Source: Glaciecola sp. 33A
GTDB lineage: Bacteria; Pseudomonadota; Gammaproteobacteria; Enterobacterales; Alteromonadaceae
Length of the DNA: 64,000 bases
Assembly (NCBI RefSeq): GCF_002836745.1
Contig: NZ_PJAR01000029.1
Coordinates: forward strand, 1-64,000
Reading direction: 5' to 3'
Shown here: positions 7,487 to 16,597 of the stretch, piece by piece
Numbering within the stretch: position 1 is the first letter of the stretch
Layout: every line of letters starts with the position of its first letter
The notes under the pieces: generated by a model
Told to the model about the DNA's origin: nothing
What the model saw: only the letters and a program-made list of their open reading frames with translations
Databases searched by the model: none
Program-made: the position numbers and the translations under genes

Positions 7487-9622
7487 ATGAAGCTAAGCAT
7501 TAATGCAAAGGCAGCAAGGCATACTGCAAAAAAACCACAAACGTCTTTAACATATTCAATTATAGGAAGTTTACTTTTACTAAGCGCCGCATTTTCTGCG
7601 AGTGTACTACACGCAAAAGAAGCACAGCCCGCAGCTTCTGTTAGCAAAGAGCTAAACGGTATCGCACATCCTCACTTTCAAGCAGAGGATATTTTTGAGC
7701 TTGAGTACGCGGCTGATCCTCAAGTGTCACCGAACGGCCAAGATATTATTTACGTGCGACGATCAAATGACATTATGACCGACAGCACTCGCTCCAGCTT
7801 ATGGATTGTTGATGCTAATGGTGAAAGCCATCGTCCCATTGTTTCCTCACAAAAGAATCATTATTCTCCTCGCTGGTCGCCCAACGGTAAACGTCTAGCG
7901 TTCGTTTCCGATTCAGAAGGAAAACCACAACTTTATGTGCGATGGATGGACACGGGTCAAACAGCCCTAGTTACCAACGTAGCCTCTTCCCCATCATCTA
8001 TTGCTTGGGCACCCGATGGTAAAAGTATTGCGTTTACCATGAATGTTAAGTCGGACGAAAAACCATTTAAAGTGAACATGCCAGAAAAACCTAAAGGTGC
8101 GCAGTGGGCAGAACCATTTGAATATATTACCAAAGCAAGATATCAAGCAGATGGTCAAGGTGTGCTTGATCCGGTATTCACACAAATCTTCGTTGTTCCT
8201 GCGGAAGGCGGCACGGCTCGACAGCTGTCATCAGGCAACTACCATCATCGCGGTTCACTGAGCTGGGCAACTGATAGTCAACAGATCTACTTTTCAGCTA
8301 ATCGTTCAGATAACTGGGAATATGAACCTGGTGAATCGGATATTTTTGCCCTCGATATGAACCGAAAATTCACTCAGTTAACCAAGGCTGCTGGCAGTGA
8401 AAACAATCCGAAGGTGTCCCCTAACGGCGAATACATAGCTTACTCAAAACGAGATGATAAAAAGTTAGCCTATCGCAATACCTATCTACATGTAATGGAA
8501 GTCAGTGGTGAAAATGATCGTAATTTGTCGGCTAACGTCGATAGTTCACTGTCTAATTTTCATTGGAAAGATAGCGCCGGGCTTTACTACCAGCAAATGC
8601 TCAGAGGTATTACACAAATTGATTTTGTAACGCTGTCGACTGCAAAGCATAACAAGGTAACTGCTGGCCTTGGCGGTACAACACTGGGAAGACCATATAC
8701 TAGTGGCACTTTTGATTATGCCAGCGGTACTTTTGCCTTCACCAAAGGAAGGCACGACCGCCCTGCCGATATTTATGCGCTGCAAGGCAAAAAGCAAAAA
8801 CAACTAACCCAATTGAATGAAGATTTATTAGGGCATAAAACATTGGGTGCTATTAACGAGTTTACTTACGCATCGTCAATAGACGGTGAAGAAATTCATG
8901 GTTGGTATATCTTGCCACCTGACTATGACAACACTAAAAAGTATCCTTTAATTACTGAAATTCACGGTGGTCCGCATTTGGCATATGGCCCTCACTTTTC
9001 TGCTGAGTTACAGCGCATGGCTGCAGAAGGTTATATCGTATTTTATAATAACCATCGAGGAAGCACTGGCTATGGCGAGCGTTTCGCCCTTTTGTTGCAA
9101 AACAAATATTCATCAAAATATGACTTTTCTGATCACATGTCAGGGATCGATGCGCTAATTGATAAAGGCTTAGTTGCTCCTGAAAAGCTATACATTACCG
9201 GGGGCTCTGCTGGCGGCATTGCTGCCGCTTATGCGATTGGATTGACTGACCGATTCAACGCAGCAGTAGTGGCTAAACCTGTTATTAATTGGTTGTCTAA
9301 AGTACTTACAGCCGACAGTGGTATATATCAAATTCCGTATCAATTCCCGGGCTTGCCATGGGAAGAAGTTGAGCATTATTGGGAACGGTCACCGCTGTCG
9401 TTAGTGGGTAATGTAGCCACGCCAACAATGTTAATAGTAGGGGTAGAAGATAAACGCACGCCCATGTCTGAAGCAGAGCAATATTATCAAGCACTCAAGC
9501 TTCTAAAGGTCGATACCGTGTTGGTTAAGGTGCCCGGTTCGTCACATAGTATAGCGAGCAAACCTTCACGCTTAGTGGCTAAAGTGGAGAATATTTTAGC
9601 TTGGTTTAAGAAGTATGAATAA
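7487..9622 (+). CDS. Secreted S9-family peptidase (acylaminoacyl-peptidase/DPP-like)
   Basis: 711 residues from the ATG at 7487, which has AGGG upstream and opens directly into a signal peptide ending in SVLHA. A start at 7454 would add 11 residues before it. The first about 400 mature residues carry WD40/TolB-like beta-propeller repeats ('SPRWSPNGKRLAFVSDSEGKPQLYV', 'SIAWAPDGKSIAFT', 'NNPKVSPNGEYIAYSKRDD' are split examples). The alpha/beta-hydrolase domain has oxyanion block 'EIHGGPHLAYG', nucleophile elbow GGSAGG, the acid in 'VGVEDKRTP' and the His in 'GSSHSI'. It is probably periplasmic and takes part in peptide scavenging. Confidence 0.9.
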   Translation: MKLSINAKAARHTAKKPQTSLTYSIIGSLLLLSAAFSASVLHAKEAQPAASVSKELNGIAHPHFQAEDIFELEYAADPQVSPNGQDIIYVRRSNDIMTDSTRSSLWIVDANGESHRPIVSSQKNHYSPRWSPNGKRLAFVSDSEGKPQLYVRWMDTGQTALVTNVASSPSSIAWAPDGKSIAFTMNVKSDEKPFKVNMPEKPKGAQWAEPFEYITKARYQADGQGVLDPVFTQIFVVPAEGGTARQLSSGNYHHRGSLSWATDSQQIYFSANRSDNWEYEPGESDIFALDMNRKFTQLTKAAGSENNPKVSPNGEYIAYSKRDDKKLAYRNTYLHVMEVSGENDRNLSANVDSSLSNFHWKDSAGLYYQQMLRGITQIDFVTLSTAKHNKVTAGLGGTTLGRPYTSGTFDYASGTFAFTKGRHDRPADIYALQGKKQKQLTQLNEDLLGHKTLGAINEFTYASSIDGEEIHGWYILPPDYDNTKKYPLITEIHGGPHLAYGPHFSAELQRMAAEGYIVFYNNHRGSTGYGERFALLLQNKYSSKYDFSDHMSGIDALIDKGLVAPEKLYITGGSAGGIAAAYAIGLTDRFNAAVVAKPVINWLSKVLTADSGIYQIPYQFPGLPWEEVEHYWERSPLSLVGNVATPTMLIVGVEDKRTPMSEAEQYYQALKLLKVDTVLVKVPGSSHSIASKPSRLVAKVENILAWFKKYE

Positions 9623-9640
9623 GCGATATCTACGTATTTA

Positions 9641-9667
9641 TACTTCGCTGGCCGCAATTGCGAAGTA
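9641..9667. repeat. Inverted repeat after the S9 peptidase gene
   Basis: TACTTCGC (9641-9648) pairs with GCGAAGTA (9660-9667) across an 11-base loop. It lies 18 bases after the peptidase stop and probably marks the transcript end, although no T-run follows. Confidence 0.4.
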
Positions 9668-9902
9668 GCTAGGGTCCGTAGCTGACTCAATTTATACATG
9701 TCTTGTATTATTCTTGGGTATAGAACAAGTATCTTGTGTATTTTTTCAACGCGGTGTAATGTTAAAAACTGGAAGAATTGTTGCCAACTTAAACACACTA
9801 AAAATTCGTTGTTGAGGCTTGATTGGCTTGTTGAATTTTTACTAATGTGTATAAACGTAACATCAATGAGCGCTATTTGCACCTGGGGGAGTCATTAACT
9901 TA

Positions 9903-11039
9903 ATGTTAAGATACACCGCTCCAAAACCAATATTCAACTTGCTAGTACTCCTATTCATGCTGGTTCCCAGTCATGTGTTTGCTGAAACTAGTCACGTGTT
10001 GCGTCTTCTAGTTTGGGAAGGCTATGCGCCTGAGGCACAACGTGAACAATTTATACAACATATAAAAGATAAATATTCGGTTCAGCTTACTCTCAAGGTA
10101 GAGTACATCGCAGAAGCTGAGGATGGTTTTGAGGCTCTACGTTTAAAAAAGACGGACATCGTCAGTCCTGCGCACAACAGGATCAATGATAAACGCTTTC
10201 GAATGATTGACTCAGGGCTGTTGCTTCCTTTAAATCTAGATAATTTACCTAATTACAAAGAACTTAACCCGTCCTTCAAGCAGTTAAATCACTTAGTCAA
10301 AGATGGCGTACATTATGGTCTGCCATTTGCGTGGGGGCCTTACGGCTTAGTATACAATACTGAGATGTTTGATAAAGCGCCTGATAGCTGGAACGTGCTA
10401 TGGGAACCAAAGTATCGCGGACAATATAGTATTGCTGATTATGGCGAGATTAATGTCTATCTGACAGCGTTAGCAATGGGCTATAGCGCCGCTGCTTTGG
10501 CTGATTTTGAACAACTAAATAACCCCGCATTTAAAACCAAACTCGCAGCGTTGGTGCGCAATACACAATCACTTTGGGTAGGAGTCGATACCGCAGACGA
10601 TCTGCAACACAAAGCCTTAGGGTCCTCATGGGGTTTTGCACTACCTGGATTAAAACAACGAGGTGAAGTTTGGAAATGGGCTCATCCTAAAGAAGGCGTG
10701 CCGGGCTGGATTGATAATCACGTTTTGAGTAGGGAGTTGGCCTATAACCCCGTGTTAAAACGCATAGCAGAAGAATGGCTTAACTTTACCATTAGTGCCG
10801 AATTTCAAGCTCAGGTGCTAGTGCAAGGTTTAAGCACTAACCCTGTCAATATGAGAACGGTCGAATCTGCGACAACGGAGCAAAAACAAGGCTTTTACGC
10901 AAAATCGCTAAATGATCCTGAGGCAGTTATCGTCTTGATGCCTGAACTCGACCGTAAAACTCGCAACGGGATTGATAATTTATGGAATAAAGCGCTGAAG
11001 AAACGGCAAGTCGAGAGCGAGGGTAGCCATAAAAAATGA
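9903..11039 (+). CDS. PotD-like periplasmic polyamine-binding protein
   Basis: 378 residues with a signal peptide ending 'SHVFA'. The mature part starts 'HVLRLLVWEGYAPEAQREQF' and contains 'DIVSPAHNRINDKRF', 'YGLPFAWGPYGLVYNTEMF' and 'SLWVG', the layout of PotD/PotF substrate-binding proteins. There is no ABC permease or ATPase; the gene instead overlaps a GGDEF-EAL gene by four bases (ATGA). In Vibrio the NspS-MbaA pair, a PotD-like protein signalling through a GGDEF-EAL membrane protein, has the same make-up. I infer a sensing rather than transport role. A GGGGGAG lies about 11 bases before the ATG. The ligand (norspermidine, spermidine, putrescine or other) is unknown. Confidence 0.85.
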   Translation: MLRYTAPKPIFNLLVLLFMLVPSHVFAETSHVLRLLVWEGYAPEAQREQFIQHIKDKYSVQLTLKVEYIAEAEDGFEALRLKKTDIVSPAHNRINDKRFRMIDSGLLLPLNLDNLPNYKELNPSFKQLNHLVKDGVHYGLPFAWGPYGLVYNTEMFDKAPDSWNVLWEPKYRGQYSIADYGEINVYLTALAMGYSAAALADFEQLNNPAFKTKLAALVRNTQSLWVGVDTADDLQHKALGSSWGFALPGLKQRGEVWKWAHPKEGVPGWIDNHVLSRELAYNPVLKRIAEEWLNFTISAEFQAQVLVQGLSTNPVNMRTVESATTEQKQGFYAKSLNDPEAVIVLMPELDRKTRNGIDNLWNKALKKRQVESEGSHKK

Positions 11040-13081
11040 CAATCAGCAAACGTCCGTTTACTGATAGCCTTTCATATACACTGGCTAAAAATTGTATTCT
11101 GGTCACTCTAATTGTTGGCTTTTTACTCAGCTTTCTGCAAATAGGTCTTGACTACCTTCGTGAGCAGGACGCTATGGAGAAATTTGCAACAGAAATTTTG
11201 GCCGCTAATCAGTTTGCCGCTGCTGACGCTTCCTTTCACTTAGACTCACCCGCGGCAGAAGAAGTAGCTAAAGGGATTCTGCAATATCACTATATCACAT
11301 CCGTTAGTATCACTAATGAATCGCATGAAATACTCGCTCAACGCAGTTCTCACTTAGCTACCGATAAAAAGCATACTCAGAAATATGACATATTTGGTGA
11401 GATTAAGGAGTTTAATCACGTTCTATATTCGGCGACCGGAGAGAACATTGGTAACTTAAGCATTTACATAGATCCGGCTTTAGCCTCTGAAGGCTTCGTA
11501 GACCGTTCGCTATTGGTGCTCATTTCGGGTTTGGTACGAAATATATTAATGGCCTTCATTCTTGTTTTTGTCTTCTATCTTATCGTTACGAAAAAGGTTA
11601 TCGCTGTCAGTTCTGCCCTCAAAGATTTAGATCCAAGCAACCCCGGTAATAATCATATACCTGTGCTCAATGTTAAAAAGAAAAATGAACTAGACGATTT
11701 AGGGGAAGGTATTAATCGAATGTTGAGGATTATGTCTAGTGACATTCAGGAGCGTGAACGACGAGAGCAGGATCTTTATACTAGCCAAAAAGAACTGACC
11801 TACCAAGCTAATCATGACGCATTGACTGGTTTAGTTAATCGCCGAGGATTTGAAATTTTATTAAATCAGGCGATGCAAAGTAAACAGCCTGAGTTTGTTT
11901 TCTGTTACGTCGATCTCGATCAGTTTAAGATCATTAATGACACCTGTGGGCATATAGCGGGTGACGAATTATTACGCCAAATTGGGCATCTACTCAACAG
12001 TCATATTCGAAGCAACGACGTATTAGCGCGATTGGGCGGGGATGAATTTGGTATTTTAATGCAGTCTTGCAATATCAAGGACGTCGGTTTAATCGCGCAA
12101 AAACTGATTGATCAAATTGGTCAGTATAGATTTTTTTGGGAAGGAAAATCCTTTGCAATTACGGCAAGCATTGGTATCGCGTCACTGACTCAAACAATTA
12201 AAAACACCACCGATTTACTGCGTGATGCAGATATTGCGTGTTATACGGCGAAAGATGCTGGTAGAAATTGTTTTCGCATTTATCAGGAAGGCAAATCGGA
12301 CACATCGCGGCTGCATGGCGACATGGAATGGGTGAATAAAATTAATCACGCCCTAGAAAACAATGACTTCTGCCTTTACGCTCAAAAGATTGTACCTAAC
12401 ATAACAACAACTGAAACGGGCCTTCACTATGAAGTGCTTTTGCGCATGCTTGATGATAATGGGGGGATTATCCCACCCAACGCTTTTCTGCCGGCGGCAG
12501 AACGTTATCATCTAATGACCAAAATTGATAAATGGGTGATTGAACATCAATTCGAATATTTATTTATGCACCCAGAGCATCTTGCAGAACTGGAACTTTG
12601 TTCAATTAACATATCCGGTCCGTCGTTAACAGCGCCTGAGTTTCAGCAAACAGTAATCGATAAACTTCTGTATTATAAAATTCCGGCTGCCAAAATCTGC
12701 TTTGAGATAACAGAAACAGTGGCTATCTCCAATCTTACTGACGCCATCGCCTTTATTGATGCAATGCATGAGAAAGGCTGCCGCTTTGCTCTCGATGATT
12801 TTGGTACTGGATTATCCTCATTCGCTTACTTAAAATACCTACCAGTTGATTATTTAAAAATTGATGGTGTTTTTATTAAAGGTATCGTCGAGGACCCTAT
12901 TGATTATGCTATGGTCAAGTCAATTCATGAAGTGGCGACAGTGATGGGTAAAAAGACGGTGGCAGAATTTGTCGAGAACAGTGATATCGAATTAAAATTA
13001 AAAGAAATTGGGGTTCATTATTCACAAGGATACGGTATTGCTAGACCTTGTCCGATAGCAGAATTAGCCGGCAATATGTGA
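11036..13081 (+). CDS. Membrane GGDEF-EAL c-di-GMP enzyme paired with the PotD-like protein
   Basis: 681 residues. A transmembrane segment at about 18-40 and a second at about 160-185 enclose a periplasmic domain, followed by a HAMP-like linker. The GGDEF domain has an intact active site (RLGGDEF, near residue 333) and an I-site RSND five residues upstream. The EAL domain has EVLLR in place of EALLR, but keeps 'INISG', 'ICFEITET', DDFGTG, 'LKIDG' and 'AEFVE', so phosphodiesterase activity is possible. Translation is coupled to the upstream binding protein. By analogy with MbaA, the periplasmic domain probably docks the binding protein and sets the synthesis/degradation balance. Confidence 0.9.
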   Translation: MTISKRPFTDSLSYTLAKNCILVTLIVGFLLSFLQIGLDYLREQDAMEKFATEILAANQFAAADASFHLDSPAAEEVAKGILQYHYITSVSITNESHEILAQRSSHLATDKKHTQKYDIFGEIKEFNHVLYSATGENIGNLSIYIDPALASEGFVDRSLLVLISGLVRNILMAFILVFVFYLIVTKKVIAVSSALKDLDPSNPGNNHIPVLNVKKKNELDDLGEGINRMLRIMSSDIQERERREQDLYTSQKELTYQANHDALTGLVNRRGFEILLNQAMQSKQPEFVFCYVDLDQFKIINDTCGHIAGDELLRQIGHLLNSHIRSNDVLARLGGDEFGILMQSCNIKDVGLIAQKLIDQIGQYRFFWEGKSFAITASIGIASLTQTIKNTTDLLRDADIACYTAKDAGRNCFRIYQEGKSDTSRLHGDMEWVNKINHALENNDFCLYAQKIVPNITTTETGLHYEVLLRMLDDNGGIIPPNAFLPAAERYHLMTKIDKWVIEHQFEYLFMHPEHLAELELCSINISGPSLTAPEFQQTVIDKLLYYKIPAAKICFEITETVAISNLTDAIAFIDAMHEKGCRFALDDFGTGLSSFAYLKYLPVDYLKIDGVFIKGIVEDPIDYAMVKSIHEVATVMGKKTVAEFVENSDIELKLKEIGVHYSQGYGIARPCPIAELAGNM

Positions 13082-13093
13082 CGATCAATGAAC

Positions 13094-13909
13094 CTAATGC
13101 AAAGACTGCTTCGGATTGCCAAATAGCACTTTAAATTTCGCCTTAGGGCCTCTTGCACTGAGAACACCTCTACCTAAGTAAATCCACTGATGAAATGTAA
13201 TTGTAAGTGGGTTATTACTATTTATCTGCTCGACAATGCCGTATTTACAAGGTTCTGTTAGTTTTTCCTCAGTAAAAGTACCAAATAATTTATCCCAAAT
13301 TATAAGGACTCCTGCGAAGTTTTTGTCGATGTAGTCCGAGTTAATAGCATGATGCACTCTATGATGTGAAGGCGTATTAAATACTTTTTCAAACCAGCCT
13401 AGCTTATTCACTATTTGTGTGTGAACAAAAAATTGATACGCCAAATTAAGCGCTACCACGGTAAATACAGTAATGGGATCAAAGCCTATTAATATCATGG
13501 GTAGCCAAAACAACCACATACCCGCGATCGGATACATTAAGCTTTGCCTAAAGGCGGTGCTAAAATTCATTTTTGTCGAGCTGTGATGGACGACATGCGC
13601 AGCCCATAGCCAATGGATATGGTGCGATGCTTTATGAAACCAATAATATAAAAAGTCTTGCACTATAAATGCGCTCATAACGGTTATGGCAGACAGTTCT
13701 ATATCAAATAATCGATAATCGTGAAGCCAATAAAAAAACGGCATTAGCAAAAGCAACGCAATTGCGTCAGACGCTTGGTGCATAAGCGCAAGCACGCTAT
13801 TCGCCATACTGTCCTTGATATCGTAATAGTGTCTATGCTTAATAAATTCATACGTCACAAAAAGAATAAAGATAGGACTAAGGGCGAGTAAAATAATCTC
13901 GATAGTCAT
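13094..13909 (-). CDS. Sterol desaturase/fatty acid hydroxylase superfamily membrane protein
   Basis: 271 residues with several hydrophobic segments. The di-iron histidine clusters are clear: 'HKASHH', 'HVVHHSS' and 'HHRVHHAINSDY'. This is the PF04116 family, which hydroxylates or desaturates lipid chains or carotenoids at the membrane. Its start overlaps the stop of the small upstream gene by four bases (ATGA), so the two are co-transcribed. An AraC-type regulator is divergent just beyond. Substrate unknown. Confidence 0.87.
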   Translation of the reverse strand: MTIEIILLALSPIFILFVTYEFIKHRHYYDIKDSMANSVLALMHQASDAIALLLLMPFFYWLHDYRLFDIELSAITVMSAFIVQDFLYYWFHKASHHIHWLWAAHVVHHSSTKMNFSTAFRQSLMYPIAGMWLFWLPMILIGFDPITVFTVVALNLAYQFFVHTQIVNKLGWFEKVFNTPSHHRVHHAINSDYIDKNFAGVLIIWDKLFGTFTEEKLTEPCKYGIVEQINSNNPLTITFHQWIYLGRGVLSARGPKAKFKVLFGNPKQSLH

Positions 13910-14157
13910 GCAAGCTCCTCTTCAAACCAAATAGCTACTATGCGCATCATCGGTGCCAATAATTTGCTCTTAAATTTGGCGCTAAGCATATTGATCTCCA
14001 TAGTAACGCTGTTATTACCTTTAATCTTACCTACATCTTGTCTTTTAATGACTAACAATCGCAGATTAAAAAAGTCATGTGATTTCTCATTACCGAAAAA
14101 GATATCTCTCACTTTTGGAAGTATGGTCAGGATATGCTGTTTTGAGCGTGTTGACAT
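13906..14157 (-). CDS. Small hypothetical protein translationally coupled to the desaturase
   Basis: 83 residues, no signal peptide or membrane helix. Notable stretches are 'TILPKVRDIFFGNEKSHDFF' and the C-terminal 'MMRIVAIWFEEELA'. The ATGA overlap with the downstream desaturase, and the position between it and the divergent AraC gene, support a real gene. I do not recognise the family. An accessory or lipid-binding role would be a guess. Confidence 0.55.
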   Translation of the reverse strand: MSTRSKQHILTILPKVRDIFFGNEKSHDFFNLRLLVIKRQDVGKIKGNNSVTMEINMLSAKFKSKLLAPMMRIVAIWFEEELA

Positions 14158-14257
14158 CGTACTTGCAACCGTGATTATTTGATAATGCTACTAGTATATA
14201 AAAATATTGCGTGGCAAACTTGTGATAACACGACCATTTTTTAGCTTTAGGCGACAA

Positions 14258-15274
14258 ATGAGCACGCTTGCGGATCATTATTTTTCCAGTAGTCTTGATT
14301 ACTTAGACACTTTGGGCCTCGACAGCCGGAAAGTGTTAGTGGCTATTAATTTTCATGAGTACAATAATGAACAGCCACGACAGCTTGCGCCTCGAATTAG
14401 TTTACGTAGCTATAATGCACTACTTGATTATGCAAAATACAGTTTAAATGAGCCTTTATTCGGTTTTAAACTTGGTCAGCAAATTCGTACCGCTGATTTC
14501 GGTGTACTGGGATATTTAATAGAATCGAGTGATAACTTAGCAAGTGCGATTTCAGCTCTTCTTACTTACGATAGTTTGGTGGCTGATATAGGAAAGGCCC
14601 AATTTGAACAGCAAGCTGATATTGCTATTATCCGATGGCTACCGGACCCAAACTGCAGTCCGCAGGTTATTTTACGTAACATGACTGCGTGGGTTAGCGT
14701 TATTCGTCAACTATTAAACACGCAGTTATCACCTAGTCGCATTTGTTTCACACAAGCATGGCCCGAGGCTGAAACAACAATACTAGCCAACTGGTTTAAT
14801 TGTCCAATTGAAACCAATGCTCAATATAACCAAATTGTATTCCCTAGCAGCTATTTAACACAGGCTTTTAGAACTGATAACGCTCAAATTAACCTTGCAC
14901 TTAAACAGATATCAGAGCAACAACTGTCTCGTTTTAAAAGCCAGCAATTAGTCACTGAAAAGATTAACCATTTATTAATGGCTAAAAACGAATTGGACGA
15001 TTGCACATTAATACGTGTAGCAAGTGCATTGAACATGACTCCTCGAACCTTGCAGCGCCGCTTAAAACAAGAACAAATATCCTTTGCTAACTTACTAGAG
15101 CGTGAACGAAAAAGACGATCGCTACTGTATATTGGAAAATACCCTTTGAGCACAACAGCAATAAAATTAGGATTTAATGACCAAAGCTCGTTTAATCGTG
15201 CATTTAAACGTTGGTATGGACATAGCCCTTCTCACTATTTAAAAAATAAACTGATGACTATAAAACCGTTATAA
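14258..15274 (+). CDS. AraC-family transcriptional regulator (OruR/ArgR-like N-terminal domain)
   Basis: 338 residues from the ATG at 14258, preceded by TTTAGGCG; the earlier in-frame TTG at 14207 has no ribosome site. Residues about 20-200 match the 'arabinose-binding-like' PF12625 domain ('FGVLGYLIESSDNLASAIS'). The C-terminal about 100 residues are the double HTH ('VASALNMTPRTLQRRLKQ', 'TAIKLGFNDQSSFNRAFKRW'). Regulators of this type often control neighbouring lipid or catabolic genes, so it probably regulates the divergent small gene and desaturase. Confidence 0.88.
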   Translation: MSTLADHYFSSSLDYLDTLGLDSRKVLVAINFHEYNNEQPRQLAPRISLRSYNALLDYAKYSLNEPLFGFKLGQQIRTADFGVLGYLIESSDNLASAISALLTYDSLVADIGKAQFEQQADIAIIRWLPDPNCSPQVILRNMTAWVSVIRQLLNTQLSPSRICFTQAWPEAETTILANWFNCPIETNAQYNQIVFPSSYLTQAFRTDNAQINLALKQISEQQLSRFKSQQLVTEKINHLLMAKNELDDCTLIRVASALNMTPRTLQRRLKQEQISFANLLERERKRRSLLYIGKYPLSTTAIKLGFNDQSSFNRAFKRWYGHSPSHYLKNKLMTIKPL

Positions 15275-15365
15275 TAAGTCATTACGGGGCACAGATGCAC
15301 ACTGCTAATACGCAAATAAACAAGGCCATAGATTGCAAAAGCCGATTACTTAGCTAAACGTAAAT

Positions 15366-16403
15366 TTACACGACTACGACGTTATCCATCGCTTGCGCCT
15401 TATAGCGCTCGAACAAAGCGGTAACATCTGGATTAGGCTGGGTTAATTTTTTTTCATTTAAAAAGTCTGGATTGTAAAGCTTTGAATATGAACGCTCACC
15501 TAAATCACAAGCAAAGGTTACTATCGTTTTACCAGGGCCTGATGCAGCTGCCGCACGAAGCGCTCCGGCAACATTAAGCGCTGAACTACTGCCAAGCACA
15601 ATACCATCATTGGCCGCCAAATAATGTGCAACGGTAATTAAATCAGAATCGGGTAAGTTGACCGCATAATCAATTTTGGCCTGACGGAAATTATCGACGG
15701 TGCGCATAATACCGATGCCCTCAGTAAATGAGCCACCTTGCGACTTGTATTCGTTATCTTTTAGAAAATTATATATCCCAGAGCCATCCGGATCAACAAG
15801 CCAAACTTTGATGTTCTCATTTTGCTGTTTAAGGTAGTCTGAACTTCCCCCAATGGTTCCACCGGTGCCGCAAACGGATACAAACACATCGATTTTGCCT
15901 TCAGTTTGTTGCCAAATTTCGGGTCCTGTATGCAGGTAATGAGCGCGATAATTACTTAAGTTTTCAAATTGATTTGCCCACCAATAATTTATATTTTCTT
16001 CACCAATGCGTTTAGCCGTATGATAAAAATGCGCTGGATTTTTAAATGGGCAAGGATCGACTAACAGTAACTGTGCACCATGCAGGCTAATTAAGCGTTC
16101 TTTTTCGATGGTTTGGCCTTTTGGCATTACCACTTGAAGATTATACCCAAGCGCCTTAGCCACGATTGCAAGTCCAATACCAGTGTTGCCAGCGGTGCCT
16201 TCCACTATTGTCATGCCTGGCTTTAAATCGCCTTTTTCTTGGGCATCTAACACCATTTGCAGGGCAGCTCTGTCTTTAATTGAACCACCTGGGTTTTGAT
16301 ATTCGCATTTTACGTAAATATTGCAGCCGGTGAGTGCTGATAGTGATTCTATTTTAAGTAGGTCTGTATTGCCCACCATCTCAGTTAAATTGTTTGCACG
16401 CAT
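15366..16403 (-). CDS. Cysteine synthase-family PLP enzyme
   Basis: 345 residues of the fold-type II beta family. It has the PLP lysine in '[10 protein letters not shown]', the substrate loop 'EGTAGNTGIGLA' and the phosphate-binding 'VCGTGGTIGG'. It is longer than CysK (62161-63081 in this window), and the usual 'SGNTG' reads 'AGNTG'. The region 'WWANQFENLSNYRAHY' is typical of the CysK-like subgroup that follows cystathionine beta-synthase-like enzymes. The ATG at 16403 has TGAGGTG upstream; the GTG one codon earlier is less likely. It stands alone on the minus strand. It may be an O-acetylserine sulfhydrylase or act on another beta-substituted alanine. Confidence 0.85.
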   Translation of the reverse strand: MRANNLTEMVGNTDLLKIESLSALTGCNIYVKCEYQNPGGSIKDRAALQMVLDAQEKGDLKPGMTIVEGTAGNTGIGLAIVAKALGYNLQVVMPKGQTIEKERLISLHGAQLLLVDPCPFKNPAHFYHTAKRIGEENINYWWANQFENLSNYRAHYLHTGPEIWQQTEGKIDVFVSVCGTGGTIGGSSDYLKQQNENIKVWLVDPDGSGIYNFLKDNEYKSQGGSFTEGIGIMRTVDNFRQAKIDYAVNLPDSDLITVAHYLAANDGIVLGSSSALNVAGALRAAAASGPGKTIVTFACDLGERSYSKLYNPDFLNEKKLTQPNPDVTALFERYKAQAMDNVVVV

Positions 16404-16597
16404 CACGACGTCACCTCAGTTCAATATGTACAGGCAAGTTAACACATTAAACCATGAATGATAAACACGATTTCACACCTATTTAAGCCGCATTTTAAGC
16501 CGTATTATCCTAAGAAAATTAACGATTTATTATTGGTCTCAAACGTTACTGTCCGATCACGCCAATATTTAAACGCATCAACAAATTAGTATGCTAT

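Noticed and set aside
9487-9882. 131-residue minus-strand reading frame over the end of the S9 peptidase gene
   Set aside because: Half of it is antisense to a certain gene, it has no family motif and no ribosome site.
9903-11039. Polyamine ABC transport operon
   Set aside because: No permease or ATPase gene is present; the partner gene is a c-di-GMP enzyme.
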